From positions 1-18,026 of the forward strand of contig CAYFEQ010000016.1 in NCBI GenBank assembly GCA_964342155.1: a DNA stretch of 18,026 nucleotides. Reading direction: 5' to 3'. Source of the stretch: GCA-2701705 sp964342155. Lineage in GTDB: Bacteria; Pseudomonadota; Gammaproteobacteria; GCA-002705445; GCA-002716945. This document shows, piece by piece, positions 1 to 7,251 of the stretch. Both the position numbers and the translations under genes were made by a program. The notes below the pieces were generated by a model. It worked only from the letters and a program-made list of their open reading frames with translations, made no database searches and was not told where the DNA came from. How positions within the stretch are numbered: position 1 is the first letter of the stretch; every line of letters starts with the position of its first letter.

Positions 1-815
1 TTTTCACGAGCAGCATTCTGTGTATAAGTTTTAAGATGTAAGAAATAAGCTCCTACTGGACCATAACCATCTTTGAATCTTGTTAATACAATACGATTTT
101 CCATTTGCGTCATTTTTGCCCCAACAGCAATAGGTAAAGCATATGCAGAACCATTACTCCATGGTGCATACCAGGTGCGCCCCATACCTTCACCAACAGC
201 CCTTGGTTTAAAGATATGTGAAGCTCCACCAGCAGCACAAATTACTGCTTTTGCACGGAACACATGGAAGTCTCCTGTACGCATATTAAAACCACACGCA
301 CCTCCAATTCTATTTTCATGAGCCTCATCCATTAAAAGATGAGTAATCATCACTCTATTATAAATTTTATCCGCTGACTTTTTAGCAGCCTCAGCAACGA
401 TAGGTTTATAGCTTTCACCATGAATCATAATTTGCCATTTTCCTTCACGTTGGTACCTTCCAGTCTCTTTGTTACGCATTAAAGGTAATCCCCATTCTTC
501 GAACATATGTACTGCAGAGTCGACATGGCGCGCCATGTCATAAGCTAGGTCTTCACGAACCATCCCCATTAAATCATTTCTTGCATAACGAACATGGTCC
601 TCAGGTTGGTTTTCACCCCATTGCATACCCATATAACAATTTATAGCGTATAAACCCTGTGCTACAGCGCCACTTCTATCAATATTAGCTTTTTCAGCAC
701 AGATGATTTTCATATCCTTTCCCCAATATCGGGATTCAAATGTGGCACCTGTACCCGCCATACCACCTCCGACTATAAGTATGTCGCAATCTTCATGAAC
801 AGTTTTAATAGCCAT
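1..815 (-). CDS. aprA: Adenylylsulfate (APS) reductase alpha subunit, partial (3' end outside window)
   Basis: Flavoprotein subunit of dissimilatory APS reductase. In a sulfur oxidiser it works in the direction sulfite + AMP to APS, in the cytoplasm, with AprB passing the electrons on. Only the first 271 codons are in the window; the family is usually above 600 residues, so less than half is visible. An FAD-binding dinucleotide fold opens the protein (DILIVGGGMAG, residues 11-21), followed by RSGAVAQG and an AprA-type stretch around NCYMGMQWGENQPEDH. The ATG is at 815-813, with AAGGAG about 10 bases upstream. It shares one base with the aprB stop (TAATG), so translation is probably coupled. 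The reading frame is open to the window edge with no sign of decay. Identity is clear from sequence; the oxidative direction is inferred from the gamma-type background and the linked aprM. Confidence 0.95.
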   Translation of the reverse strand, partial: MAIKTVHEDCDILIVGGGMAGTGATFESRYWGKDMKIICAEKANIDRSGAVAQGLYAINCYMGMQWGENQPEDHVRYARNDLMGMVREDLAYDMARHVDSAVHMFEEWGLPLMRNKETGRYQREGKWQIMIHGESYKPIVAEAAKKSADKIYNRVMITHLLMDEAHENRIGGACGFNMRTGDFHVFRAKAVICAAGGASHIFKPRAVGEGMGRTWYAPWSNGSAYALPIAVGAKMTQMENRIVLTRFKDGYGPVGAYFLHLKTYTQNAARE

Positions 816-1306
816 TAGTAATATACTCCTTGTTTTAGTTTTCCAACTTTATCCATTTCCGGCAAGCCATCATCAGCAGTTTCGACCTCACCAGTCTTAA
901 GATATTTTGGTTCGTTATAAAGTAGTTCTGATTCATACATTTCTTTACTTGGATTATTTTCATTTGCAAGTTTTGGTATGCATTCACCCCATGGTTTTGT
1001 AGTTATAGGTGAACAAAAGTTTTTTTCAGTACCATTTCTAAATTTAATCTTCCATGAGATAGTACCTTTTTCTTCTTCACGAAGTACACGGACACTATGA
1101 CCTAAAGGTGCAAAATCAGCATAACCTCTAGCATCTATTGCATTTTGATCACATGCCTTAACACAGGAATAACATTCCCAACACATATTAGGTTCAATAT
1201 TTACTGCACGCCTTAAAGTTTTATCTATATGCATAATATCTGATGGACAAATATCTACACACATTCCGCATCCATCGCATTTTGTCATGTATACAAAAGT
1301 TGACAT
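815..1306 (-). CDS. aprB: Adenylylsulfate (APS) reductase beta subunit, ferredoxin-like
   Basis: Iron-sulfur subunit of APS reductase (163 aa, about the usual length). It carries electrons between the FAD of AprA and the membrane partner. The N-terminal half is a double ferredoxin domain with all eight cluster cysteines: C10, C13, C16, C20 (CDGCGMCVDICP) and C42, C45, C48, C52 (CWECYSCVKAC), predicting two [4Fe-4S] clusters. The C-terminal part, rich in charged residues and ending VYY, is the AprB tail that wraps around AprA in known structures. AGGAG lies 9 bases before the ATG. The stop overlaps the aprA start by one base, and aprM ends 37 bases upstream, so aprM-aprB-aprA look like one operon. 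Confidence 0.96.
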   Translation of the reverse strand: MSTFVYMTKCDGCGMCVDICPSDIMHIDKTLRRAVNIEPNMCWECYSCVKACDQNAIDARGYADFAPLGHSVRVLREEEKGTISWKIKFRNGTEKNFCSPITTKPWGECIPKLANENNPSKEMYESELLYNEPKYLKTGEVETADDGLPEMDKVGKLKQGVYY

Positions 1307-1343
1307 AATTATTCTCTCCTTAATTTTTTAAACATATAATTCA

Positions 1344-2138
1344 TCAATAATTCTTTGGTGATTCCCTTCTTATACCTAATCCAAATTGTTTTGGCTTATC
1401 AGCAGGTTCAGGTAAATTACTTCTTGAGCCATCTGCCTCTGCTAAATGTTTTTGTATCGCAGCACCAGGTTTATAAAACATGTGAGCAAACTTAGACCAG
1501 TACACTCCTCCAAATAAAACTATATTGGATAGTATAAATAAAATTAAAAATAAACTAGCTAATCCGGATGCACCTATTGATTGTGTATATGACCAAAGTA
1601 GTGCTGTTGATTGTGTTGCAAGAAGTGATAGAACAAATAAGTCGGCAAAAATAACATGATACCATGGGTACCCTTCTGCAGAAACATTCACTCTAATGGC
1701 AAACCAAAACCAGAAACCCCCTACGCAAGTCATTATTGCACCTATATGCCAAAGCATTGGAAGTAAAGGAGGTGTTATTGATGATGGAGTGGAGTAGTAG
1801 AAAATCATAATAAAGGAAGTAACCCAGAATATTATAGTCCCATACATTCCGAGTAGGTGTGCAGATCTACGCTGCAAAGTACAAAACTCAGATGAAGTTA
1901 AGATATCAGATGCAACAGTCTTAAGTATAATAGTTGCTTTTTCTCCTGTTCCAACATCTCTTGTTGCCGATTCTTTGGCTTTTTTTGCATTTTCAAAGAA
2001 ATACTTAACATTTTTCTTATGTATCATATCGAGCACTGTTCCGGCTATTACTAATATAATCATTAGAATTACAAACACCTGCATTGCAACTGAAGGCATT
2101 ACACCTGAAAGCACAGAAAACGGATTGATAGTTAGCAT
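1344..2138 (-). CDS. aprM: Putative membrane anchor of APS reductase (AprM)
   Basis: Integral membrane protein of 264 aa placed directly before aprBA. AprM is the proposed membrane anchor and quinone link of APS reductase in sulfur oxidisers that lack the QmoABC complex. I see about five hydrophobic segments: roughly residues 17-35, 96-114, 128-148, 161-182 and 192-212. A charged loop lies between the first and second (40-90), and the soluble tail is charged and proline-rich (about 222-264). Histidines at or near the segment ends (H94, H131, H162, H220) could be haem ligands, as in NarI/DsrM-type proteins, but this is inference. A GGGAG lies about 13 bases before the ATG, a rather long spacing. 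The gene name rests on position plus topology, not on a signature motif that I could confirm. Confidence 0.82.
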   Translation of the reverse strand: MLTINPFSVLSGVMPSVAMQVFVILMIILVIAGTVLDMIHKKNVKYFFENAKKAKESATRDVGTGEKATIILKTVASDILTSSEFCTLQRRSAHLLGMYGTIIFWVTSFIMIFYYSTPSSITPPLLPMLWHIGAIMTCVGGFWFWFAIRVNVSAEGYPWYHVIFADLFVLSLLATQSTALLWSYTQSIGASGLASLFLILFILSNIVLFGGVYWSKFAHMFYKPGAAIQKHLAEADGSRSNLPEPADKPKQFGLGIRRESPKNY

Positions 2139-2162
2139 AGTTTTATTCGATCTCCCTTTTTA

Positions 2163-2191
2163 GCAGCACCTCTTTTTAAGGGGTGTTCTGC
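2163..2191 (-). promoter_or_regulatory. Imperfect hairpin in the aprM leader
   Basis: Inverted repeat between the proposed aprM promoter and its start codon. On the plus strand the left arm is GCAGCACCTCTT and the right arm AAGGGGTGTTCTGC, with a 3-base loop. In the aprM mRNA it forms with a two-base bulge and one C-A mismatch. It is not followed by a U-run in the mRNA sense, so it does not look like a terminator. It could be a leader structure affecting stability or translation, or chance. Confidence 0.3.
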
Positions 2192-2207
2192 ATCTCTTTC
2201 TCATGCG

Positions 2208-2236
2208 ATTATAATAGATTATGGCTATATTAGGAA
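2208..2236 (-). promoter_or_regulatory. Possible sigma70-type promoter for aprMBA
   Basis: Read on the minus strand, a perfect -10 hexamer TATAAT (2213-2208) lies 17 bases after a weak -35 TTCCTA (2236-2231). A transcript would start near 2201, leaving a leader of about 60 bases before the aprM ATG. The 126-base gap between sat and aprM is long enough for a separate promoter. The -35 matches the consensus at only three positions, and AT-rich DNA gives such hits by chance. Confidence 0.35.
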
Positions 2237-2264
2237 TTAATTATTTACAAAAAAACCAAAAATT

Positions 2265-3458
2265 TCATTTTGATTGATAATAATCCATTAATATTTCCGC
2301 AACCTCTTTTCTCGCAAACTCCGGTGGTAATTCCTCTCCATTAGATAACATTTCCCTTACTTTTGTACCTGATAGAAGTACAAAATCTTCTTTATTATGG
2401 TCATTTACATCCCTCATCATCACTACTTCATTCAGTTTTTTTGAGTAAGCTGTATGATCAGCAGCAAAAATCTCTATTTTTAAAGATTCTTTAACGATAG
2501 ATTTATTAAATATTTCTTGAGCATCAAAAGCTCCATAATAATCGCCAACTCCAGCATGATCTCTTCCAATAATTAGATGAGAGCATCCACAATTTTGCCT
2601 GAACGTTGCATGCAGCAGAGCTTCTCTCGGTCCAGCATAAAGCATATCAAAACCAAAACCAGAAATAATTGCTGTATTAGGAGCAAAGTACAATTCAACC
2701 ATTTTTCTTATAGCCTTATCTCTAACATCCCCAGGTATGTCCCCTTCTTTTAATTTACCTAAAGTCATATGAATAAGAACACCATCCGCATTTATTCTAT
2801 CTAGTGCCATTTTGCATAATTCTTCATGAGCTCGATGCATAGGATTTCTTGTTTGGAAAGCAACAGTTTTTACCCACCCTGAATTTTGAAGCTTTTTTCT
2901 TATTTCAGAAGCAGTTGCAAATGTGTTTGGAAATTCTTCAGGAAAGTAACTGTAATTTAATACTTGTATATGTCCAGCAATTAGAAACCTACCAGAAGAA
3001 AGAAAACTTTTAACACCTGGATGACCATCATCGTTGGTTCCAAAAACATTTTCTGCAATTTCTTTAATTTCATTTTCAGATAATTCTTCTATTGATTCTA
3101 TTGTTTGAATTGCAAGCGGTGGATTTCCTTCTATATTGGGATCTAAAAGAGCTATCCTATCACCGACTTCAACTCCATTTATTGATTCATTTAAGTTCAT
3201 GATTGGGATGGGCCAAAATAAACCATCAACCATTTTCATTGATTTTGCGACACTAATAGAATTATCTTTATCCATGAAACCTAACAATGGCGTAAAATAT
3301 CCAGCCCCTAACATAACAGCACATGATGCTGCTGAGGAGTTAAGAATAACCTTCTTTAGGGTCTTTGACTCTTCTATTAACCCCTTTCTAAGGCTATTAT
3401 CGTTGATATATAAGGGTTTCAGCTCTTTCGACCCATGAGGCTCTATCAAATTTTTCAT
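2265..3458 (-). CDS. sat: Sulfate adenylyltransferase (ATP sulfurylase), dissimilatory type
   Basis: Monofunctional, Sat/MET3-type ATP sulfurylase of 397 aa, the usual length without the APS kinase domain. In a sulfur oxidiser it runs as APS + pyrophosphate to ATP + sulfate, giving substrate-level ATP. The nucleotide-binding signature QTRNPMHRAH is at residues 202-211 and the second conserved motif GRDHAG starts at 298. An N-terminal PUA-like domain precedes them (about 1-165). The protein is not the CysDN pair used for assimilation, which fits its place beside aprMBA. The chosen ATG gives the N-terminus MKNLIEPHG; only a weak GGA lies 6 bases before it. The gene is divergent from the unknown 644-aa gene across a 136-base gap and lies 126 bases ahead of aprM, perhaps in a separate transcript. 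Confidence 0.96.
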   Translation of the reverse strand: MKNLIEPHGSKELKPLYINDNSLRKGLIEESKTLKKVILNSSAASCAVMLGAGYFTPLLGFMDKDNSISVAKSMKMVDGLFWPIPIMNLNESINGVEVGDRIALLDPNIEGNPPLAIQTIESIEELSENEIKEIAENVFGTNDDGHPGVKSFLSSGRFLIAGHIQVLNYSYFPEEFPNTFATASEIRKKLQNSGWVKTVAFQTRNPMHRAHEELCKMALDRINADGVLIHMTLGKLKEGDIPGDVRDKAIRKMVELYFAPNTAIISGFGFDMLYAGPREALLHATFRQNCGCSHLIIGRDHAGVGDYYGAFDAQEIFNKSIVKESLKIEIFAADHTAYSKKLNEVVMMRDVNDHNKEDFVLLSGTKVREMLSNGEELPPEFARKEVAEILMDYYQSK

Positions 3459-3490
3459 GAAAAATCCATAAAATTTTAATTATATTTTAA

Positions 3491-3519
3491 TTGATGATCT
3501 AAAAAAGTAATATTATAAT
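3491..3519 (+). promoter_or_regulatory. Sigma70-type promoter for the 644-aa gene
   Basis: TTGATG (3491-3496), a 17-base spacer and a perfect TATAAT (3514-3519) on the plus strand. The start point would be near 3526, giving a leader of about 70 bases. It sits in the 136-base gap between the divergent sat and the unknown gene. I found no equally good promoter facing sat. Confidence 0.55.
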
Positions 3520-3594
3520 TCACAAAACTTGTATATTAAAGAAACATTATGATTAAAAAAACAATGTTTTTATCAAGGAATAATCATTAACTTT

Positions 3595-5529
3595 ATGGGA
3601 CAAATTATGGAAGAAATTCTTGAAATTAGGGATGGGTGCAAAACCCCAACACAACTCTTAAAGAGTAAGGCATTCTCTATATATTTAGAGATATATAAGA
3701 AGCAATTTATAAAAGAGTTAGAAAACAGAGAAGACTCAACAATAAAAGAGGAAGTCTTACACAAAATAGATTATATAAAAAGTATCGAAGCAGGCTTATA
3801 TGTCTCAATACTTGAAGGCTCTACTCCATTTTCTGGAGATGAGTTACGCGACTTCCGTGATGCTGTCCAATTTTTAGATGGAGCATTCCACCACTACAGA
3901 ACTAAATCATATACAAGGCTTGTAAGATTACATAATGAAGTGATTGAACAATCTCTAAATGCTGAACAAATCAAAGATAAGGTTTCAACTAAAGCTGAAA
4001 AACTATCAGACCTACTTATTGAAACACGAAGAATATTATTAATTAAAGTGGGCCTTGGAGAAGGTGTCAGAAGAACGAAGGGTCTTGAATGTCATCCAAA
4101 TGTTGCTGTAGGTGAAATTTCAGGCCATTTTGTGAAACTTCCTGGCGATTATTCTAATTTAAATCAAGTGCCGATGACAACAGCGGCCGACATGAGAACA
4201 GGTGTTTATTATACAACACACGCGAATAAGAGAGCCTTTCCATTTTTCGCTCTTGATCATAATCCATTTAAAAATGAATCATTTAAACCAGAAGAGTATG
4301 TTGCAATACCATTTGAAATAGGAGCTTGGAATATTTTATGTTACATACATAAAACTCGTGGTTATATTGAATTAGAACCAGGTTTATTAAATTTGTTTCC
4401 CTTTGCAAAAGTTGAGAATATAACAAAAAAACAACCAGATGGAATATTCATACTGGGTTGTCCTAATTCTGACATGAAAGATTTAGGCTATTATCATGAT
4501 AAAGAAAATGATCTGCTAGTTGGACTTATACCTGGATTAGATGAATGCCAATATTTTGGCTATGGCAAAAAACCAATGTTAACTCTCCATAATGTATTGT
4601 GTATTATTAAAGGAGATTTGCCTCTTCATTGTGGAGCTACAAGATACGTAGTTAGATTTGATGAGAAAACAAATGAACCTTATATTTTTGATTCATTAAT
4701 TAAAGCAGATGATATGGGTAGAGCTATACTAGAGAAGAATGGCTCTGATGAAGAAATTCCTTATTTTTATGGAACAGAAACAGGAGCTTTTGCGTGCTTA
4801 GATGGATTTAGTGAGTATGCAAAAATGCAGATGGAAGGAAGAGAAATTGGATATAACAAACACTCTGGAACAAACGCTAGACAAATTGTTCCAGTTACAG
4901 AATATTCCGAAATTTCTACTGGATCAGAACTAGATATTCTGTTGTATCTAAATAATTACGATATCATTCCTACAGGTGAATCTTGTATGAAAGCAAATAT
5001 GAAGCCTGGCGATGCACTTGAACATTTTAGAAGCGGCGCTCGTGTGGCTGCTGGAAGTACTCAAACGCATAGGGGAGAGGTTGAAATCAGTTATTGGGCT
5101 AACCCTTTTCCACTCTTGAAAGACAAAGAATGGAAAGATTTGCCTGAACATGCAGACTTATGTGAAAGATTTGAAAAAATAGAAAAAAGATTTTTTGACA
5201 ACTTTAAAAAGCGTGTAGCTGATGGAAAAATGAAAATAGGTGTCGCGCATAGTATGTTAATGGCTGGCGTATATAAAGAGAGCACGGATGCAGTCCTAAA
5301 AAAAGGTGGATTTGTAGACAGAGAAATGGTTGAACATCATGGGCCTGAGAGAGCAGCACATGACATGATTGATTTAATCAAACAAACTGCGATAGAAAAA
5401 AGAAAAAGAATTAAAAACGGAAAAGCAAAAGAAGTTGATATTACAATAGCCACCATTGGTGACAGTAGAACAGGTAAGTCAGAAATGGCTGAAAAAATGG
5501 AAGGCGTATTGAGTATGAGCCTCATCTAA
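3595..5529 (+). CDS. Unassigned 644-aa protein, PEP carboxykinase-like patches and a C-terminal Walker A motif
   Basis: I do not recognise this as a named family. Residues 1 to about 165 look mostly helical and charged. From about 340 on, short patches occur in the order seen in the nucleotide domain of ATP-type PEP carboxykinase: LPLHCGATRY (342-351; compare PEPCK MHCSAN), TNARQIVP (426-433; compare ENTRxxYP), and SGARVAAGST then ANPF (480-489, 502-505; compare SGxTxKxAGTE then FGAPF). The P-loop that PEPCK has just after the first patch is absent there. Instead GDSRTGKS (622-629), closest in style to the HPr kinase P-loop, follows a beta-like stretch (VDITIATI), and the protein ends 15 residues later. 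No frame continues past the stop. This may be a permuted kinase or a truncated one. An alternative ATG at 3607 has GGGA 6 bases upstream, against AAGGA 15 bases before the ATG at 3595. Divergent from sat, upstream of trxA. Confidence 0.55.
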   Translation: MGQIMEEILEIRDGCKTPTQLLKSKAFSIYLEIYKKQFIKELENREDSTIKEEVLHKIDYIKSIEAGLYVSILEGSTPFSGDELRDFRDAVQFLDGAFHHYRTKSYTRLVRLHNEVIEQSLNAEQIKDKVSTKAEKLSDLLIETRRILLIKVGLGEGVRRTKGLECHPNVAVGEISGHFVKLPGDYSNLNQVPMTTAADMRTGVYYTTHANKRAFPFFALDHNPFKNESFKPEEYVAIPFEIGAWNILCYIHKTRGYIELEPGLLNLFPFAKVENITKKQPDGIFILGCPNSDMKDLGYYHDKENDLLVGLIPGLDECQYFGYGKKPMLTLHNVLCIIKGDLPLHCGATRYVVRFDEKTNEPYIFDSLIKADDMGRAILEKNGSDEEIPYFYGTETGAFACLDGFSEYAKMQMEGREIGYNKHSGTNARQIVPVTEYSEISTGSELDILLYLNNYDIIPTGESCMKANMKPGDALEHFRSGARVAAGSTQTHRGEVEISYWANPFPLLKDKEWKDLPEHADLCERFEKIEKRFFDNFKKRVADGKMKIGVAHSMLMAGVYKESTDAVLKKGGFVDREMVEHHGPERAAHDMIDLIKQTAIEKRKRIKNGKAKEVDITIATIGDSRTGKSEMAEKMEGVLSMSLI

Positions 5530-5534
5530 AAAGC

Positions 5535-5562
5535 TTGATATATTCTTAAAACTATCTATAAT
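5535..5562 (+). promoter_or_regulatory. Strong sigma70-type promoter for trxA-rho
   Basis: TTGATA (5535-5540), a 16-base spacer and TATAAT (5557-5562), together 11 of 12 consensus positions. The predicted start is near 5569, about 70 bases before the trxA ATG. It begins six bases after the stop of the preceding 644-aa gene, so trxA can be transcribed independently of it. No terminator hairpin separates the two genes. Confidence 0.65.
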
Positions 5563-5637
5563 TATATCCATATCATTTCAACAGCTTCATTTTCATTTTG
5601 AAAAAAAATTCGTAAATACTTGGAGGAAATTTTTTTA

Positions 5638-5961
5638 ATGAGCAATGTTATAGAAATAACAGATGCTTCTTTTAAGGAAGAGGTACTTCAATCAGACATA
5701 CCGGTGCTCTTAGATTTTTGGGCTGAATGGTGTGGGCCATGTAAGTCACTAAGCCCGATAGTTGATGAAACTTCGAAAGATTATGAAGGAAAGATAAAAT
5801 TTGCAAAAATTAATGTTGATGAGAATGCTGATACAACAAAAGAATTTGGTATAAGAGGAATCCCCACTTTAATACTTTTTAAAAATGGAGAAAAAAAAGA
5901 GACAAAAGTTGGTCTCTTAACCAAATCTGAACTTATATCATTTCTAGACAGCAATATATGA
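5638..5961 (+). CDS. trxA: Thioredoxin 1
   Basis: Small cytoplasmic dithiol reductant of 107 aa, standard thioredoxin length. The active site WCGPC gives cysteines 32 and 35, and the cis-proline loop GIPT puts P76 in its normal place. I take the ATG at 5638 (MSNVIEIT), 11 bases after GGAGG (5622-5626). An in-frame TTG at 5620 would lengthen the protein by six residues but overlaps that ribosome site, so it is unlikely. It is followed by rho after 33 bases, an order common in gammaproteobacteria. Possible clients include the cytoplasmic side of DsbD, encoded further right in the window. Confidence 0.97.
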   Translation: MSNVIEITDASFKEEVLQSDIPVLLDFWAEWCGPCKSLSPIVDETSKDYEGKIKFAKINVDENADTTKEFGIRGIPTLILFKNGEKKETKVGLLTKSELISFLDSNI

Positions 5962-5994
5962 TTTCAAATAACTCTATCAAAACTAACTAAAATT

Positions 5995-7251
5995 ATGAAC
6001 TTAACTGAACTTAAAGAAAAACCAATCCAAGAACTGGTCCAAATTGCTGAAGGTATGGGCGCAGAAAATGTTAGTAGACTCAAAAAACAAGATGTTATTT
6101 TTACTATCTTAAAAAATCACTCATCCAGCGGAGAAGATATTTCTGGTGGTGGTGTTTTAGAGATATTACAAGATGGTTTTGGGTTTTTGAGATCCTCAGG
6201 AAGTTCTTATTTAGCTGGACCGGATGATATTTATGTTTCTCCTAGTCAGATACGAAAATTTTCATTGAGGACTGGCGATACTATATTAGGAAAGATTAGA
6301 CCTCCAAAAGAAGGTGAAAGATATTTTGCATTATTAAAAGTTGATGGAGTTAACCATGATGATACTGAAAATTCAAGGAACAAAATTTTATTTGAAAATC
6401 TTACTCCCCTTCATGCTAATGAAAGGTTGAGACTGGAACGTGGAAATGGAAGTAGTGAAGATATAGCTGCAAGACTAATTGATATTGCATCACCTATTGG
6501 TAAAGGTCAGAGAGGATTGATTATATCTCCTCCGAAAGCTGGTAAGACTATAATGCTTCAAAATATTGCTCAAAGCTTAACTTCCAATAACCCAGATTGT
6601 GAATTGATAGTTCTACTAATTGATGAGAGACCTGAGGAAGTGACAGAAATGTCAAGAATGGTAAAAGGTGAGGTAGTTGCAAGTACATTTGATGAGCCAG
6701 CACATAGACATGTTCAGGTTGCCGAGATGGTCATTGAAAAAGCAAAAAGATTGGTTGAGCATAAGAAAGATGTGGTCATCTTGTTGGACTCTATAACAAG
6801 GCTAGCAAGAGCTTATAACACAATGGCTCCTTCATCTGGAAAAGTATTAACGGGTGGTGTGGATGCAAATGCATTAACAAAACCAAAAAAATTCTTTGGG
6901 GCAGCAAGAAACGTTGAAGAAGGTGGAAGTCTGACGATCTTGGCAACTGCTCTAATTGACACTGGCTCAAAAATGGATGAAGTAATTTATGAAGAATTCA
7001 AAGGAACTGGGAATATGGAAATCCATCTTGACAGAAGAATTGCTGAGAAAAGAATTTATCCAGCTATTAATATAAATAGATCTGGGACCCGAAGAGAGGA
7101 ATTACTAACTACTCAAGAAGAATTACAAAGAATATGGATTCTGCGAAAAGTGCTTCATTCCATGGATGAGCTTGATGCAATGGAATTTATGCTAGGGAAG
7201 CTACAATCATCCAAGACAAATACAGAATTCTTTGAGTCGATGAAAAAATAA
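5995..7251 (+). CDS. rho: Transcription termination factor Rho
   Basis: Hexameric RNA-dependent ATPase helicase that ends untranslated transcripts. At 418 aa it is nearly the E. coli length (419) and very similar throughout. The N-terminal RNA-binding domain shows the RNP-like GFGFLRSS. Walker A is PPKAGKT (179-185), followed by LLIDERPEE and LLDSITRLARAYN, and the Q/R-loop region KVLTGGVDANAL. No Shine-Dalgarno sequence is evident before the ATG, and the gap to trxA is 33 bases, so co-transcription from the trxA promoter is likely. The E. coli rho gene has a long attenuated leader; there is no room for one here. Its TAA directly abuts the stop of convergent purD. Confidence 0.98.
   Translation: MNLTELKEKPIQELVQIAEGMGAENVSRLKKQDVIFTILKNHSSSGEDISGGGVLEILQDGFGFLRSSGSSYLAGPDDIYVSPSQIRKFSLRTGDTILGKIRPPKEGERYFALLKVDGVNHDDTENSRNKILFENLTPLHANERLRLERGNGSSEDIAARLIDIASPIGKGQRGLIISPPKAGKTIMLQNIAQSLTSNNPDCELIVLLIDERPEEVTEMSRMVKGEVVASTFDEPAHRHVQVAEMVIEKAKRLVEHKKDVVILLDSITRLARAYNTMAPSSGKVLTGGVDANALTKPKKFFGAARNVEEGGSLTILATALIDTGSKMDEVIYEEFKGTGNMEIHLDRRIAEKRIYPAININRSGTRREELLTTQEELQRIWILRKVLHSMDELDAMEFMLGKLQSSKTNTEFFESMKK

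Noticed and set aside
73..321. Plus-strand open frame of 82 codons at the left edge
   Set aside because: It is antisense to aprA, whose minus-strand reading is continuous and family-like from 815 to the window edge.
2251..2275. Weak AT-only inverted repeat with a T-run at the end of sat, as a terminator
   Set aside because: The stem is about five A-T pairs and overlaps the stop codon region; it would be expected by chance in DNA of this composition.
5530..5637. Possible frameshifted continuation of the 644-aa protein after its stop
   Set aside because: All three frames close quickly, the stretch is very AT-rich, and a near-consensus promoter for trxA begins six bases after the stop.
5620..5637. 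TTG start giving a six-residue longer thioredoxin
   Set aside because: The TTG overlaps the GGAGG that serves the ATG at 5638, and the ATG gives the usual thioredoxin length.
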